Origin: Qaidamihabitans albus
GTDB lineage: Bacteria; Actinomycetota; Actinomycetes; Mycobacteriales; Pseudonocardiaceae
Assembly: GCF_016464705.1 (NCBI RefSeq)
Contig: NZ_JAEHOB010000007.1
Location: 62,001 to 126,000, forward strand
Reading direction: 5' to 3'
Length of the DNA: 64,000 nucleotides
Positions 49,732 through 59,422 of the stretch are shown in pieces. The notes beneath the pieces are model-generated. The model had not been told where the DNA came from. It ran no database searches and was given only the letters and a program-made list of their open reading frames with translations. Every line of letters begins with the position of its first letter. Positions within the stretch are counted from its first letter, which is position 1. The position numbers and the translations under genes are program-made.

Positions 49732-50505
49732 GTGCAACGATCAGCCGTGCGCCCCAGCAAGCTCTTCTATCTCATTCTCGCGGTCACGGCCGCGGGCGGC
49801 ACGCTCGCGGCGTTCGCGGACCCGATCACGCGTTCACTCGAACGAGCACCGCTGGGCACCCTGGGGGTGTTCGTCCTGGTGATCGGCGGTTGGGCGCTGT
49901 CGCTCACCCTGCACGAGTTCGGGCACGCGCTCGTCGCCTACCGCGGCGGGGACCACGAGGTGGCCTCGAAGGGCTACCTCACGATGGACATCCGCCGTTA
50001 CACCGACCCGGTGCTCTCGCTCGTGCTGCCCTTGATCATCCTCGCGATCGGCGGTATCCCGCTGCCCGGCGGCGCGGTGTGGATCAACCGGGGTGCGCTG
50101 CACTCGCGCACGGTGGCGTCATGGGTGTCGCTCGCGGGCCCGCTCAGCAACCTCGCACTCGGCATCCTGCTCACCATCGTGGTGGCGCTCGTGCAGATGC
50201 CGCTCGGCCTCCTGGTCGGGCTGTCCTACCTCGCCTCGCTGCAGATCCTCGCCTTTGTGATCAACATCCTGCCGGTGCCGGGGCTGGACGGGTACGGCGC
50301 GATCGAGCCCTACCTCTCCCCGCAGGCGCGCGAGTTCGGCATGAAGGCGCGGCCGTGGGCCCCGCTGGTGCTCTTCGCCCTCATCATCGGCCTGCCGGGC
50401 GTCGCGGAGACGCTCTGGGCTGCGACCGACTTCGTGTTCGGCGCGATCGGCGGCGACGAGTACGCGGCCGATGTCGGCCAGTACGTCTTCATGTTCTGGC
50501 GCTGA
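49732..50505 (+). CDS. Site-2 protease family membrane metalloprotease (M50)
   Basis: 257 residues from GTG 49732 (GTG 49726 also in frame). Five to six helices. Zinc motif His61-Glu-Phe-Gly-His65 lies in a membrane helix (LSLTLHEFGHALVAY); the third ligand is in NILPVPGLDGYG. The NxxPVPxLDG signature and HEFGH place it among Rip-like intramembrane proteases that cleave membrane-bound regulators. Its substrate is unknown. Repeat copy D begins 6 nt after its stop. Confidence 0.88.
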   Translation: MQRSAVRPSKLFYLILAVTAAGGTLAAFADPITRSLERAPLGTLGVFVLVIGGWALSLTLHEFGHALVAYRGGDHEVASKGYLTMDIRRYTDPVLSLVLPLIILAIGGIPLPGGAVWINRGALHSRTVASWVSLAGPLSNLALGILLTIVVALVQMPLGLLVGLSYLASLQILAFVINILPVPGLDGYGAIEPYLSPQAREFGMKARPWAPLVLFALIIGLPGVAETLWAATDFVFGAIGGDEYAADVGQYVFMFWR

Positions 50506-50511
50506 TCAGCG

Positions 50512-50557
50512 GTCGTGAGTGGCTACCCGGGTTCTGACTCGCGTGGCCACTCACGAG
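50512..50557. repeat. Dispersed palindromic element, copy D
   Basis: 46 bp with an 11-bp stem (TCGTGAGTGGC / GCCACTCACGA) and inner motif GTTCTGACTCGCG. Compared with copies B and C the stem bases CG...CG are changed to GC...GC on both sides, a compensatory change. Its right TGA (minus strand, 50553-50551) ends the following gene. Confidence 0.92.
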
Positions 50558-51354
50558 GTGGCGTGCTCGGTCAGCCAGCGGTCCGCGCGCCCGGCGACCC
50601 GCTTGAGGGCCGAGCGCTCACCGAGGTAGTCACCGAGCATGCCGACGACGGGCAGCACCCCGAGCGCGCGGTGGTGGATACGCCCGGTCGGCCGCTTCTC
50701 CAGCTCGCCGGTGATCGACAGCAGCGACCGGCCCAGCCGCCACAGCGTCCGCGCGAACGCCTTCACCGTGACCCGGCCGTGCGTGCGCGAGGAGGCCGAC
50801 AGCTCCTCCGTCAGCTTCGCCGTCTCGGCGTCCTCGGCCTCCCGCGCCGACTCGTCGTACCCGGCGTGCCTGCCCCCGGCGACCACGGGATCGATGTCCC
50901 GTTCGAAGAGCACCCAGGCCAGCAGCCGCACCCGGTCGCCGATTCCGGTTACGCCGCGCTCGCCTGCGATCGCGCAGAGCACCAGGCCCTGCGACGCCGC
51001 ACCGAGGGTGTCCTGCACGGGCAGCCGGTCGGCGAGCACCCCGCCGAGGCCGGGCACGGCCGTAACCAGTGAGGTGACCCGGCCGACCCGGTTGATCCAC
51101 CAGTCGGTTCGCTCCGCGGCGTCCATGCCTGCCCATGCCCCGGTGCCCGGCACCTTCATCGCCGAGAGCCGGTCGCGCAGCCGGTCCCGCCGCCGCCGAG
51201 GTAGCCGCGCCTGCCCGGCGACATCCCGGTCAGCGGCTCCGGCGACCAGGCCGAGCGGGTCCGCCTCGCGCAGGGCGTCGAGGGTCGGCCCGGTCGCCCG
51301 CACGAACGGCCGCAGCACCGCCGCGACCTGCTTGTCGGTGATCGATTCGGCCAT
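50551..51354 (-). CDS. Conserved hypothetical protein (weakly EcsC-like)
   Basis: 267 residues. After a basic N-terminal third, WWINRVGRVTSLVTAVPGLGGVLADRLPVQDTLGAASQGLVLCAIAGERGV gives two hydrophobic stretches resembling EcsC-family proteins; the rest is charged helix. No catalytic motif. Final Ser and TGA come from repeat copy D. It is 2 nt downstream of the small membrane protein gene and may belong to the mshB transcript. Confidence 0.6.
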   Translation of the reverse strand: MAESITDKQVAAVLRPFVRATGPTLDALREADPLGLVAGAADRDVAGQARLPRRRRDRLRDRLSAMKVPGTGAWAGMDAAERTDWWINRVGRVTSLVTAVPGLGGVLADRLPVQDTLGAASQGLVLCAIAGERGVTGIGDRVRLLAWVLFERDIDPVVAGGRHAGYDESAREAEDAETAKLTEELSASSRTHGRVTVKAFARTLWRLGRSLLSITGELEKRPTGRIHHRALGVLPVVGMLGDYLGERSALKRVAGRADRWLTEHATS

Positions 51355-51356
51355 CC

Positions 51357-51758
51357 CTACCTCGCTTCCGTCCGGAGGCGCGCCAGCGCCCCGCCCAGCA
51401 CCACGGCTGCGGGCAGCGCACCGCCCGCCAGCAGCGCCAGCGCTCGCCAGTCGGCCACCAGCACCAGATCGCCGCCAGGGCCGAGTACCCCGAAGACCAG
51501 CAACGTCACCAGCCAGGCGGCGAGCGGCACCAGTGCCAGCCGCGACCGCACCAGCCGGGCGGCCTGCGCGACGAGCAGCGGCGTCGTCACCACCGCCACG
51601 AGCACGCTCACCGGCACGGGCACGTCGCCCAGCCGCGGCAGGATCAGGCCGTCCAGGCGCAACGGGAGGTAGAACAGTTCGAGCAGCGCGAGCAGGGCGG
51701 CGTCGAGCACCAGGAGCGCGAACAGCGCCCACTCGGCGCCGCGGACGGGTCCGCTCAC
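51357..51758 (-). CDS. Small four-helix membrane protein
   Basis: 133 residues from GTG 51758, which overlaps the mshB stop by 4 nt (GTGA). Four hydrophobic helices (about 7-28, 43-66, 72-92, 100-124) with few charged residues. Small membrane proteins follow mshB in many actinobacteria (Rv1171 position), but none has a known role. Confidence 0.72.
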   Translation of the reverse strand: MSGPVRGAEWALFALLVLDAALLALLELFYLPLRLDGLILPRLGDVPVPVSVLVAVVTTPLLVAQAARLVRSRLALVPLAAWLVTLLVFGVLGPGGDLVLVADWRALALLAGGALPAAVVLGGALARLRTEAR

Positions 51759-52597
51759 GGGTCGAGTCCGCCGAACAGGTCGGTCGCCGAGCCCGCCGCG
51801 TCCCCCCGGGCCAGCACGAAGTACTCCGCCGGGGGCACCGGCTGCGCGATGCCGTTCGACAGCGCGAAGCACGGCTCCCGGCTCCCGGGCACCTGAACCT
51901 GCGTCTCGTGCGCGCGCAGCGCCGCGAACTTCGCCCCGAGATGCGCGGCGACGTCGATCGTCGTGGTGATCCGCTCGTCCGGCGTCGTGGGCAACTCGCC
52001 GTCGGCGGGCACCCGGAACGGCACGTCGGCCGCCTCTCTCAGCCTCGCCAGACCGCGCGCCACGGCGCCCGCCGAGAACACCGTGTGGAAGACCCGGGCC
52101 ACCGAGGTCGCGCGGGCGGCCGCCGACATCGTGATCTCGTGCGCGCGGATGTGGTCGGGATGGCCGTAACCGCCGAACGCGTCGTAGCCGACCACGACCT
52201 GCGGGCGCAGCTCGTCCAGTACGGCGAGCAGCTGTTCCGCCTGTTCGTCGGCGGACCCGCGCAGGAACGCCCTTGGATGCTCGGCCGACGGCGTGCCCGC
52301 CATCCCCGAGTCGCGCCAGCGGCCGATGCCGCCGAGGTAGCGATGCGCGCTCCAGTCGAGGGCCGAACCGGCCGCGGCGAGCTCGCCCGCGCGGTAGCCG
52401 CCGAGCTGGTCGCCCGCCCAGGCGCCGAGCTGGTCGAGACCAGGCGGAATGATCTCGCCCTCCTCGCCGAGCGTGCAGGTCACGACGGTGACCTCGGCGC
52501 CCTCGGCAGCGTATCTGGCGATGGTGCCGCCCGTCGTGATGCTCTCGTCGTCCGGGTGCGCGTGCACGAGGAGCAACCTGCGGCGTTCGGCGATCAC
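51755..52597 (-). CDS. mshB: Mycothiol biosynthesis deacetylase MshB
   Basis: 280 residues from GTG 52597. Zinc/active-site motif AHPDDE (His14, Asp16, Asp17) near the start and GYGHPDHIRAH in the middle. MshB removes acetyl from GlcNAc-inositol, the second committed step toward mycothiol, the thiol that RshA/SigH monitor. Followed by two coupled genes of unknown function. Confidence 0.94.
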   Translation of the reverse strand: MIAERRRLLLVHAHPDDESITTGGTIARYAAEGAEVTVVTCTLGEEGEIIPPGLDQLGAWAGDQLGGYRAGELAAAGSALDWSAHRYLGGIGRWRDSGMAGTPSAEHPRAFLRGSADEQAEQLLAVLDELRPQVVVGYDAFGGYGHPDHIRAHEITMSAAARATSVARVFHTVFSAGAVARGLARLREAADVPFRVPADGELPTTPDERITTTIDVAAHLGAKFAALRAHETQVQVPGSREPCFALSNGIAQPVPPAEYFVLARGDAAGSATDLFGGLDP

Positions 52598-53010
52598 AGA
52601 GTGCAGGTTAGTTCGCGCTTCGCGGGCACGCCGACGGCCCGGGCACATCACCGAACGGGCTAACGAATGTTACCAATCGGTATTTAGTTCGTTCGTAGTG
52701 TCCACATACCGGGATACCTCCGCTATTCTCCCCGCGTCACCCCAGTGGTAGATCGAGAGCGTGGAGAGGCACCCGGTGAGCAAAAGTCCGACAGTCACCC
52801 TCCATCACGAGGGACATGACCATGTTCACTCTTTCGGAGTAGACACTGCGGCATCACCGTTACATCACGATCGCTCGTCGAGCCGGGCCAGTGGCCGGGA
52901 CGCTGCTTAGCGTGCACGGTTAACGGCTTGCATACTCGGTCCACATCGATCGCTTTGCCGCGTAGGGGAGAGATCGCCTCGAACCCGATGGCGTCCAGCA
53001 AGGAGACTCA
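52598..53010. other. 413-nt divergent region between mshB and the peptide transporter operon
   Basis: No gene. An AT-richer patch holds TACC-AATC-GGTA (52671-52682) flanked by AACGAA (52662-52667) and TTCGTT (52688-52693), a dyad-like arrangement that could bind a dimeric regulator. The rest should contain the promoter of the transporter operon; no confident -35/-10 pair was assigned. Confidence 0.4.
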
Positions 53011-54765
53011 ATGCTAACAACGAAGTCACGCGTGGTCCGGGCGGCCGCGCTCATCGCCGGGGCTGCCCTGGCCATGTCCGCGTGCAGCGGCGACGGCGGG
53101 GGAGACGGTGAAGGTGGCGGCCAGACCGGCCAGATCTTCGCCGACTGCGACTCGAACCCCAACGAGTGCAACTCCGCCCCGGACGACCAGCTGCAGGACG
53201 GCGGCGAGGTCACCATGGCGATCGAGAAGAACATTGCCAACTGGAACCTCAACTCCTCCGAGGGCAACGTTTTCGAGACCGGCATGGTGATGAAGGCCGT
53301 GCTGCCGAGCACCTACCACAGCCAGCCGGACCTCTCGTTCGCCATGAACGAGGACGTGCTCCAGTCCGCGGAGATGATCAGCGAGGACCCGCAGACCATC
53401 GAGTACAAGATCCATCCGGACGCGCAGTGGTCCGACGGCACCCCGATCAGCGCCGACGACTTCATCTACATCTGGAAGACCCAGAACGGCAGGGACTGCC
53501 CCGACTGCGCGGTGTCGACCACGGCCGGGTACGAGCAGGTCGAGTCCGTCGAAGGCTCCGACAACGGCAAGACGGTGACCGTGACCTACTCGGAGCCGTT
53601 CACCGACTGGCAGCAGCTGTGGGAGTCCGGCCAGCCGATCTACCCGGCGCACATCGCCGCCGAGCACGGTGACCTGGACACCCCCGAGGGCCTCAAGTCC
53701 GCCTTCGACTGGTTCGGCACGAACGTGCCGACCTACTCCGGCGGTCCGTTCAAGATCGAACGCTTCCAGAACAACCAGTCGATCACTCTGGTGCCCAACG
53801 AGAACTACTGGGGCGAGAAGCCGAACCTCGACCGGGTGATCTTCCGGATCATCACGGACGCGACCCAGGAGCCGACCGCCCTGCAGAACGGCGAGGTCCA
53901 GGTCATCTACCCGCAGCCGCAGGTCGACCTGGTGCAGCAGGTGCAGAACATCCCGAACGTGTCCTCCTACATCGGCCTCGGCCTGACCTGGGAGCACTTC
54001 GACTTCAACCTGGACACCGAGGCGCTGAAGGACAAGGCACTGCGCCAGGCCCTGTTCACGGCCGTCGACCGGCAGGGGCTGATCGACAAGACCGTCGGCC
54101 AGTTCACCGACAAGGTCGAACCGCTGAACAACCACAACTTCATGCCGGGGCAGGACGGGTATGAGGACACGGTCAGTGAGACCGGCCAGGGCAGCGGCGA
54201 CATCGAGGCCGCGAAGAAGATTCTGACCGACGCCGGCTACACCCTGCAGGGCCAGCAGCTGATGAACCCGGACGGCGAGCCGGTTCCGGACATGCGGATC
54301 CGCTACACCACCGGTAACCAGATCAGGCAGGACTCCTGCGAGCTCTTCGCGCAGGCGGCCAGGGAGCTCGGCGTGACCGTCAACGTCGCGCCGACCGACG
54401 ACCTCGGTGGCACGCTGGAGAGCGGCGACTACGACGTGATGGTGTTCGCGTGGGTGGCCTCGCCGTACCCGTTCGCCAACGCGGTCCAGAACTGGACCAC
54501 CGGTCAGGGCAACAACTTCGGTAACTACAGCAACCCGGAGGTGGACAAGCTCCTGAAGGAGGCCGCGGCCGAGACCAACCGCCAGGAGGCTGCGCAGAAG
54601 GTCAACCAGGCGGACAAGATCATGTCCGAGGACGCCTACGTCCTGCCGCTGTACCAGAAGCCGACGTTCATCGCGGCTTACGACAACCTCGCCAACGTCC
54701 GCAACAACTCCACGCTGGACGGGCCGGTGTACAACCTGAAGGACTGGGGCCTGCGGGCCGAGTGA
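53011..54765 (+). CDS. Peptide/oligopeptide ABC transporter substrate-binding lipoprotein (family 5)
   Basis: 584 residues. The lipobox MSAC (Cys25) anchors it outside the membrane. Family-5 features: a start-strand GGEVTMAIEKNIANWNLN, YKIHPDAQWSDGTPISADDFIYIWK, GPFKIERFQNNQSITLVPNENYWGEKPNLDRV, ALRQALFTAVDR and the late DVMVFAWVASPYPFANAVQNW. Such proteins deliver peptides to DppBCDF. First of a five-gene operon, separated from the permeases by an attenuator-like hairpin. Confidence 0.93.
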   Translation: MLTTKSRVVRAAALIAGAALAMSACSGDGGGDGEGGGQTGQIFADCDSNPNECNSAPDDQLQDGGEVTMAIEKNIANWNLNSSEGNVFETGMVMKAVLPSTYHSQPDLSFAMNEDVLQSAEMISEDPQTIEYKIHPDAQWSDGTPISADDFIYIWKTQNGRDCPDCAVSTTAGYEQVESVEGSDNGKTVTVTYSEPFTDWQQLWESGQPIYPAHIAAEHGDLDTPEGLKSAFDWFGTNVPTYSGGPFKIERFQNNQSITLVPNENYWGEKPNLDRVIFRIITDATQEPTALQNGEVQVIYPQPQVDLVQQVQNIPNVSSYIGLGLTWEHFDFNLDTEALKDKALRQALFTAVDRQGLIDKTVGQFTDKVEPLNNHNFMPGQDGYEDTVSETGQGSGDIEAAKKILTDAGYTLQGQQLMNPDGEPVPDMRIRYTTGNQIRQDSCELFAQAARELGVTVNVAPTDDLGGTLESGDYDVMVFAWVASPYPFANAVQNWTTGQGNNFGNYSNPEVDKLLKEAAAETNRQEAAQKVNQADKIMSEDAYVLPLYQKPTFIAAYDNLANVRNNSTLDGPVYNLKDWGLRAE

Positions 54766-54791
54766 TCTCGCCTCGCTGAATCCCACCTTCC

Positions 54792-54832
54792 CGTGCGGGA
54801 GGCCGCCGTCGCCGACGGTGGTCTCCCGCACG
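54792..54832 (+). terminator. Attenuator-like hairpin between the binding protein and permease genes
   Basis: 19-bp stem (left arm begins CGTGCGGGAGG, two G-U pairs) with a GCC loop, 26 nt after the binding-protein stop and 90 nt before the first permease. It probably reduces read-through so the binding protein is made in excess. Confidence 0.7.
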
Positions 54833-54922
54833 GCCGGACACCCACGGACGTACGCTGCCCGCGGTGGTACCGCCACGAGCGGCTGCGCCGCACGATGACC
54901 CGCTCACAGCAGGAAGACCTCC

Positions 54923-55903
54923 ATGCTCGCCTACGCGCTGCGCCGGTTGCTGATATCGGTGCCGATCCTCATCGCCTCGACGTTCGTCGTCTTCATCCTG
55001 TCGTCCCTGGCGAAGAACCCCCTGAACGCACTCAAGGCGAAGAACCCGCCGCCCTCGCCCCGCGTACTTCAGCTCGAGGCGGAACGGCTACGCCTCGACC
55101 ACCCGCTCATGGAGCGCTACTGGCTCTGGCTCACCGGCCTGTTCCGTGGCGACTTCGGGCCGTCGGTGCAGTCGACGATGAACATCGGCGACGAGGTGGT
55201 CAGCCGGTTCGCCGTGACCTTCCGGCTCATCTTCCTCGCCATGCTGATCGCTCTGATCCTGGCGGTCGTCGTCGGCGTGGTGAGCGCGGTGAAGCAGTAT
55301 TCCGGGCTCGACTACACGTTCACCTTCACCGGGTTCCTGTTCCTCGCGATGCCCTCGTTCTGGTTCGCGATCCTGCTCAAGGAAGCGGGCATCAGCTTCA
55401 ACAACGCCGTCGGTGAGACCGTGCTCTACACGATCGGTGACAGTTCGGTGTACGTGACGGGCGGACTCTGGGCCGAGGTGGCCGACACGCTCGGCCACAT
55501 GATCCTGCCGACCATCTCGCTGGCGCTGCTGTCGTTCGCGGCCTGGAGCCGCTTCCAGCGGGCGTCGATGCTCGAGGTGCTGAACAGTGACTACGTGCGG
55601 CTGGCGCGGGCCAAGGGGCTGCGCCGCGGCAAGGTGATGCGCAAGCACGCCCTGCGGACGGCGCTCATCCCGCTGACCACCGTGACCGCACTCGACCTCG
55701 GCGCGATCATCTCCGGAGCCATCGTGACCGAGGACGTCTTCCAGTGGCGCGGCGCGGGCAGCTTCCTGCTCGACGCCATCCGCGGGAGCGACGTCTACGT
55801 CATCATGGCCTGGCTGCTGGTCTCGGCGACCTTCATCATCCTGTTCAACCTGATCGCCGACCTGCTCTACGGCGTGCTCGACCCGAGGATCCGCTATGCC
55901 TGA
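54923..55903 (+). CDS. ABC transporter permease, DppB/OppB type
   Basis: 326 residues. The N-terminus MLAYALRRLLISVPILIASTFVVFIL, six helices and the EAA loop (NSDYVRLARAKGLRRGKVMRKHALRTALIPL) identify the first permease of family-5 importers. AGGAAG is the ribosome-binding site. It overlaps the next permease by 8 nt. Confidence 0.93.
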   Translation: MLAYALRRLLISVPILIASTFVVFILSSLAKNPLNALKAKNPPPSPRVLQLEAERLRLDHPLMERYWLWLTGLFRGDFGPSVQSTMNIGDEVVSRFAVTFRLIFLAMLIALILAVVVGVVSAVKQYSGLDYTFTFTGFLFLAMPSFWFAILLKEAGISFNNAVGETVLYTIGDSSVYVTGGLWAEVADTLGHMILPTISLALLSFAAWSRFQRASMLEVLNSDYVRLARAKGLRRGKVMRKHALRTALIPLTTVTALDLGAIISGAIVTEDVFQWRGAGSFLLDAIRGSDVYVIMAWLLVSATFIILFNLIADLLYGVLDPRIRYA

Positions 55904-56867
55904 CAACCCGAAGAGCGACATCGACCCGAGCCCGCCGCAGGTCCCCGAGACCAAGGCCAGCGGGGCCGGCGAGACGCTCGCCGGCCCGGCGCGGACCGAG
56001 CGGGAGTTCACCGTCGCCCAGCGGAGCCAGGCGCAGCTCGTTCTGCGCCGGTTCCTGCAACACCGCCTCGCGGTGGCCAGCCTGATCGTGCTGACGGCCA
56101 TCGTGCTGCTCGCCTTCGTCGGCGGCGCACTGTGGAAGTACGACGTCGGCCAGTTCACCCCCGACGAGTCACAGGCGCCCTCCTGGGAGCACCCGTTCGG
56201 CACCGACCAGACCGGGCGCGACATGTTCGCGCAGGTACTCCGGGGCACCCAGATCTCCATCGGGATCGCGGTGCTCGTCGCGCTGTTCGCCACCATCGTC
56301 GGCACCATCTGGGGCGCCGTGGCCGGCTTCTACCGCGGCTGGCTCGACACCGCCATGATGCGGATCGCCGACCTCGTCCTCACCCTCCCGCTGTTGGCGG
56401 TGGCCGCCGTACTCGGGCACAACGTGGGGGGCACCTGGTGGCTGATCGCCGTGGTGATCGCGGGGCTGTACTGGGCCTACGTCTCGCGCGTGGCGCGCGG
56501 CGTGGTGCTCTCGCTGCGGGAGAAGGAGTTCATCGAGGCGTCCAAGGCGCTCGGCGCGAGCGACGCCCGGATCATCTTCAAACACCTGGTGCCCAACGCG
56601 CTGGGCTCGGTGATCGTGAACGCCACTATCCTGGTGGCCATCGCGATCCTGCTCGAGACCGCGCTGTCCTACCTGGGCTTCGGGGTGGTACCGCCGGACA
56701 CCTCGCTGGGCCTGCTGGTCAGCCAGGCGAAGACGGCGGTGTCGACCCGGCCGTGGCTGTTCTACTTCCCCGGCCTGTTCATCATCCTGATCGCCCTCAC
56801 GATCAACTTCATCGGGGACGGACTGCGCGACGCGTTCGACCCCCAGCAGACGAAGGTACGCGCATGA
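55896..56867 (+). CDS. ABC transporter permease, DppC/OppC type
   Basis: 323 residues. A hydrophilic N-terminal 50 residues precede [49 protein letters not shown] is the OppC signature and [25 protein letters not shown] the EAA loop. Overlaps the ATPase gene by 4 nt. Confidence 0.93.
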   Translation: MPDNPKSDIDPSPPQVPETKASGAGETLAGPARTEREFTVAQRSQAQLVLRRFLQHRLAVASLIVLTAIVLLAFVGGALWKYDVGQFTPDESQAPSWEHPFGTDQTGRDMFAQVLRGTQISIGIAVLVALFATIVGTIWGAVAGFYRGWLDTAMMRIADLVLTLPLLAVAAVLGHNVGGTWWLIAVVIAGLYWAYVSRVARGVVLSLREKEFIEASKALGASDARIIFKHLVPNALGSVIVNATILVAIAILLETALSYLGFGVVPPDTSLGLLVSQAKTAVSTRPWLFYFPGLFIILIALTINFIGDGLRDAFDPQQTKVRA

Positions 56868-57949
56868 CCCCCACAGACCCCACCACGGCGACGGCCGACA
56901 CTGTCCTCGAGGTGGCGGACCTGACCGTGCAGTTCCCGACCGACGACGGCCTCGTGCAGGCCGTGCGCGGGGTGAACTACGAGCTGCGCCGCGGCGAGGT
57001 GCTCGGCATCGTCGGCGAGTCGGGCTCGGGCAAGTCGGTGACCTCGCTCGCCGTCATGGGCCTGCTGCCCGGCTCGGCACAGCTCTCCGGCTCCGTCCGC
57101 TTCCGTGGCAACGAGCTGCTGGAGTCGACCGACAAGGAGCTGTCCCGGGTCCGCGGCCAGGGCATCTCCATGGTCTTCCAGGACCCGATGACGTCGCTGA
57201 ACCCGGTCTACACCATCGGCGACCAGATCGCCGAGGCGATCATGGCCCACCACGACATCCGCAAGGACGCGGCCCGCAGGCAGGCCGTCGAGCTCCTCGA
57301 CCTGGTGCACATCCCGCACCCCGAGCAGCGGGCCAAGTCCTACCCGCACGAGCTCTCCGGCGGGATGCGGCAGCGTGTGGTGATCGCCATCGCGATGGCG
57401 AACCGGCCGGACATCATCATCGCCGACGAGCCGACGACCGCGCTCGACGTCACGGTGCAGGCCCAGATCCTGGAGTCGCTGCGAACGGCACAGAAGGAGA
57501 CGGGTGCGGCGATGATCCTGATCACCCACGACCTCGGGGTGATCGCGGGCCAGGCCGACCGGGTACTGGTGATGTACGCGGGCAAGGTGGTCGAGTCGGG
57601 CAGCGCCGACGACGTGTTCTACCGCCCCCGGATGCCGTACACGCTGGGCCTGCTGGGCAGCCTGCCCCGGCTCGACGTCAAGACCGACCGGCTGACGCCG
57701 ATCGCGGGATCACCGCCCTCGGTGGTCAACATGCCGCCGGGCTGCCCGTTCAGCCCGCGGTGCCCACTCGCCGAGGAGATCTGCGACACCGAGGAGCCGC
57801 CGCTGGAGGCCGGCTCCGACCCCGACCATCTGGGCGCCTGTCACTTCGCCTACCGCGTCGAGGGCCACGACCCCACCGAGCTGTTCAGCACCGCGGCGTC
57901 CGACGCGACGCCGCTGCCCGCGGGCACGAACGACGGGGAGGTGCGCTGA
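56864..57949 (+). CDS. ABC transporter ATP-binding protein, DppD/OppD type
   Basis: 361 residues. Walker [10 protein letters not shown]-loop [11 protein letters not shown], signature LSGGMRQR, Walker [13 protein letters not shown] and H-loop THD are intact. The C-terminal OppD extension has a [14 protein letters not shown] cluster, four-cysteine pattern of iron-sulphur or metal type seen in this family. Its TGA overlaps the next ATG (TGATG). Confidence 0.94.
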   Translation: MTPTDPTTATADTVLEVADLTVQFPTDDGLVQAVRGVNYELRRGEVLGIVGESGSGKSVTSLAVMGLLPGSAQLSGSVRFRGNELLESTDKELSRVRGQGISMVFQDPMTSLNPVYTIGDQIAEAIMAHHDIRKDAARRQAVELLDLVHIPHPEQRAKSYPHELSGGMRQRVVIAIAMANRPDIIIADEPTTALDVTVQAQILESLRTAQKETGAAMILITHDLGVIAGQADRVLVMYAGKVVESGSADDVFYRPRMPYTLGLLGSLPRLDVKTDRLTPIAGSPPSVVNMPPGCPFSPRCPLAEEICDTEEPPLEAGSDPDHLGACHFAYRVEGHDPTELFSTAASDATPLPAGTNDGEVR

Positions 57950-59001
57950 TGACCGAGGCCGCGACGGTTCCGTCCACCACCGAGAGCGACCGGACACCGG
58001 TGCTCTCCGTGCGGAACCTGGTCAAGCACTTCCCCGTGCGATCCGGCGGCCTCCTGCGCCGCCGGATCGGCGAGGTGCACGCCGTGTGCGACGTGTCGTT
58101 CGACATCTACCCGCACGAGACGCTCGGGCTCGTCGGCGAGTCGGGCTGCGGCAAGTCGACGACCGCGCGGGCGGTGCTCAACCTGCAGCCGGCGACGACC
58201 GGAGAGGTCCGCTACGACGGCACGGAGCTGGGCACTCTGTCCAGCAAGGAGATGCGGCAGCTCCGCCGGAGCATGCAGATCGTCTTCCAGGATCCGTACG
58301 CGTCGCTGGACCCGCGGATCCCGGTCAACGAGATCGTGGCCGAGCCGCTGCGCATTCACGGGCTGCACGAGGACGGCGGCAAGGAGCGCGTCCGCGACCT
58401 GCTGCAGACCGTGGGGCTGCGGCCGGAGCACGGCAACCGCTTCCCGCACGAGTTCTCCGGCGGCCAGCGGCAGCGCATCGGCATCGCCCGTGCGCTCGCA
58501 CTGGAGCCGCGGCTGCTCGTGCTCGACGAGCCGGTCTCGGCCCTGGACGTGTCGATCCAGGCCGGCGTGCTCAACCTGCTCCAGGACCTGCAGGCCGAGC
58601 TCGGCCTCTCGTACCTGTTCGTCTCGCACGACCTGTCGGTGGTGCGGCACGTCGCCGATCGCATCGCGGTGATGTACCTGGGCAAGATCGTGGAGACGGC
58701 TCCCGCCGAGCAGCTGTTCCAGAGCCCGGCCCACCCGTACACGCAGGCGCTGATCTCCGCGATCCCGGTGCCCGATCCGCGCAAGGAGCGCACCCGGCAG
58801 CGGATCGTCATCACCGGTGACGTGCCGAGCCCCGTGGACCCGCCGAGCGGGTGCCGGTTCCGCACGCGCTGCCCGAAGTTCGCGGACATCCTGACCGACA
58901 ACCAGCGGCAGCTCTGCAAGGACGAGGAGCCGCAGCTGGTGGACCGCGGCCAGGGCCACCCGTCCGCGTGTCACTACGCGGAGGCCGCGCAGCTGCTCTG
59001 A
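57949..59001 (+). CDS. ABC transporter ATP-binding protein, DppF/OppF type
   Basis: 350 residues. Walker [11 protein letters not shown]-loop [12 protein letters not shown], signature [15 protein letters not shown], Walker [14 protein letters not shown]-loop SHD. C-terminal [13 protein letters not shown] cluster parallels that of its partner. Together the two ATPases power the DppBC channel. Last gene of the operon. Confidence 0.94.
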   Translation: MTEAATVPSTTESDRTPVLSVRNLVKHFPVRSGGLLRRRIGEVHAVCDVSFDIYPHETLGLVGESGCGKSTTARAVLNLQPATTGEVRYDGTELGTLSSKEMRQLRRSMQIVFQDPYASLDPRIPVNEIVAEPLRIHGLHEDGGKERVRDLLQTVGLRPEHGNRFPHEFSGGQRQRIGIARALALEPRLLVLDEPVSALDVSIQAGVLNLLQDLQAELGLSYLFVSHDLSVVRHVADRIAVMYLGKIVETAPAEQLFQSPAHPYTQALISAIPVPDPRKERTRQRIVITGDVPSPVDPPSGCRFRTRCPKFADILTDNQRQLCKDEEPQLVDRGQGHPSACHYAEAAQLL

Positions 59002-59027
59002 CCCCGCGTCCGGATGCGGTCGACCGT

Positions 59028-59420
59028 TCAGCGCTCAGCGGGTTGGAACAACTCCACAACGTTGCCGGACGGGTCCTGCAGCAGGATCTGCTGACCACCC
59101 GGACCGGTGACAATGTCGTTGCGGAAGCTGAGACCCGCGGCGCGCAGTCGGTGCACCTCGGCCGCGACGTCGTCGACGATCAGATGGATCCGGTTCCACC
59201 CGCCTGGCCCGGGCACGGCGCCGTCGGGCATCGCTCGGCCTGCCGAGCTGGAGGGCCCGCTCAGCAGGAGGCGCAGGTTGCCGCGGACGACGTCGGCGAA
59301 CGCCGGTGCAGCACTCATCCTCAGGGTGAACCCAAGGTGTTCGGTGTAGAAGTCGATCGCCGCCGCCACGTCGTCGACCAGGTAGCGCACACCGACCAGA
59401 TCGTGCCGGTTGTCGGACAT
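59028..59420 (-). CDS. VOC/glyoxalase-fold protein
   Basis: 130 residues with two beta-alpha-beta-beta-beta modules: VRYLVDDVAAAIDFYTEHLGF and IHLIVDDVAAEVHRLRAAGLSFRND, ending QILLQDPSGNVVELFQP. The metal-ligand positions (His/Glu) are only partly present (Glu near the end, His near 78). Members are dioxygenases, isomerases, fosfomycin/bleomycin resistance proteins. It lies 2 nt after the MFS gene, implying co-expression and perhaps a shared detoxification role. Confidence 0.82.
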   Translation of the reverse strand: MSDNRHDLVGVRYLVDDVAAAIDFYTEHLGFTLRMSAAPAFADVVRGNLRLLLSGPSSSAGRAMPDGAVPGPGGWNRIHLIVDDVAAEVHRLRAAGLSFRNDIVTGPGGQQILLQDPSGNVVELFQPAER

Positions 59421-59422
59421 CC

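Noticed and set aside
53026-54876. 616-codon minus-strand frame opposite the substrate-binding protein
   Set aside because: Shadow of a well-supported lipoprotein gene with a lipobox and family-5 motifs on the plus strand.
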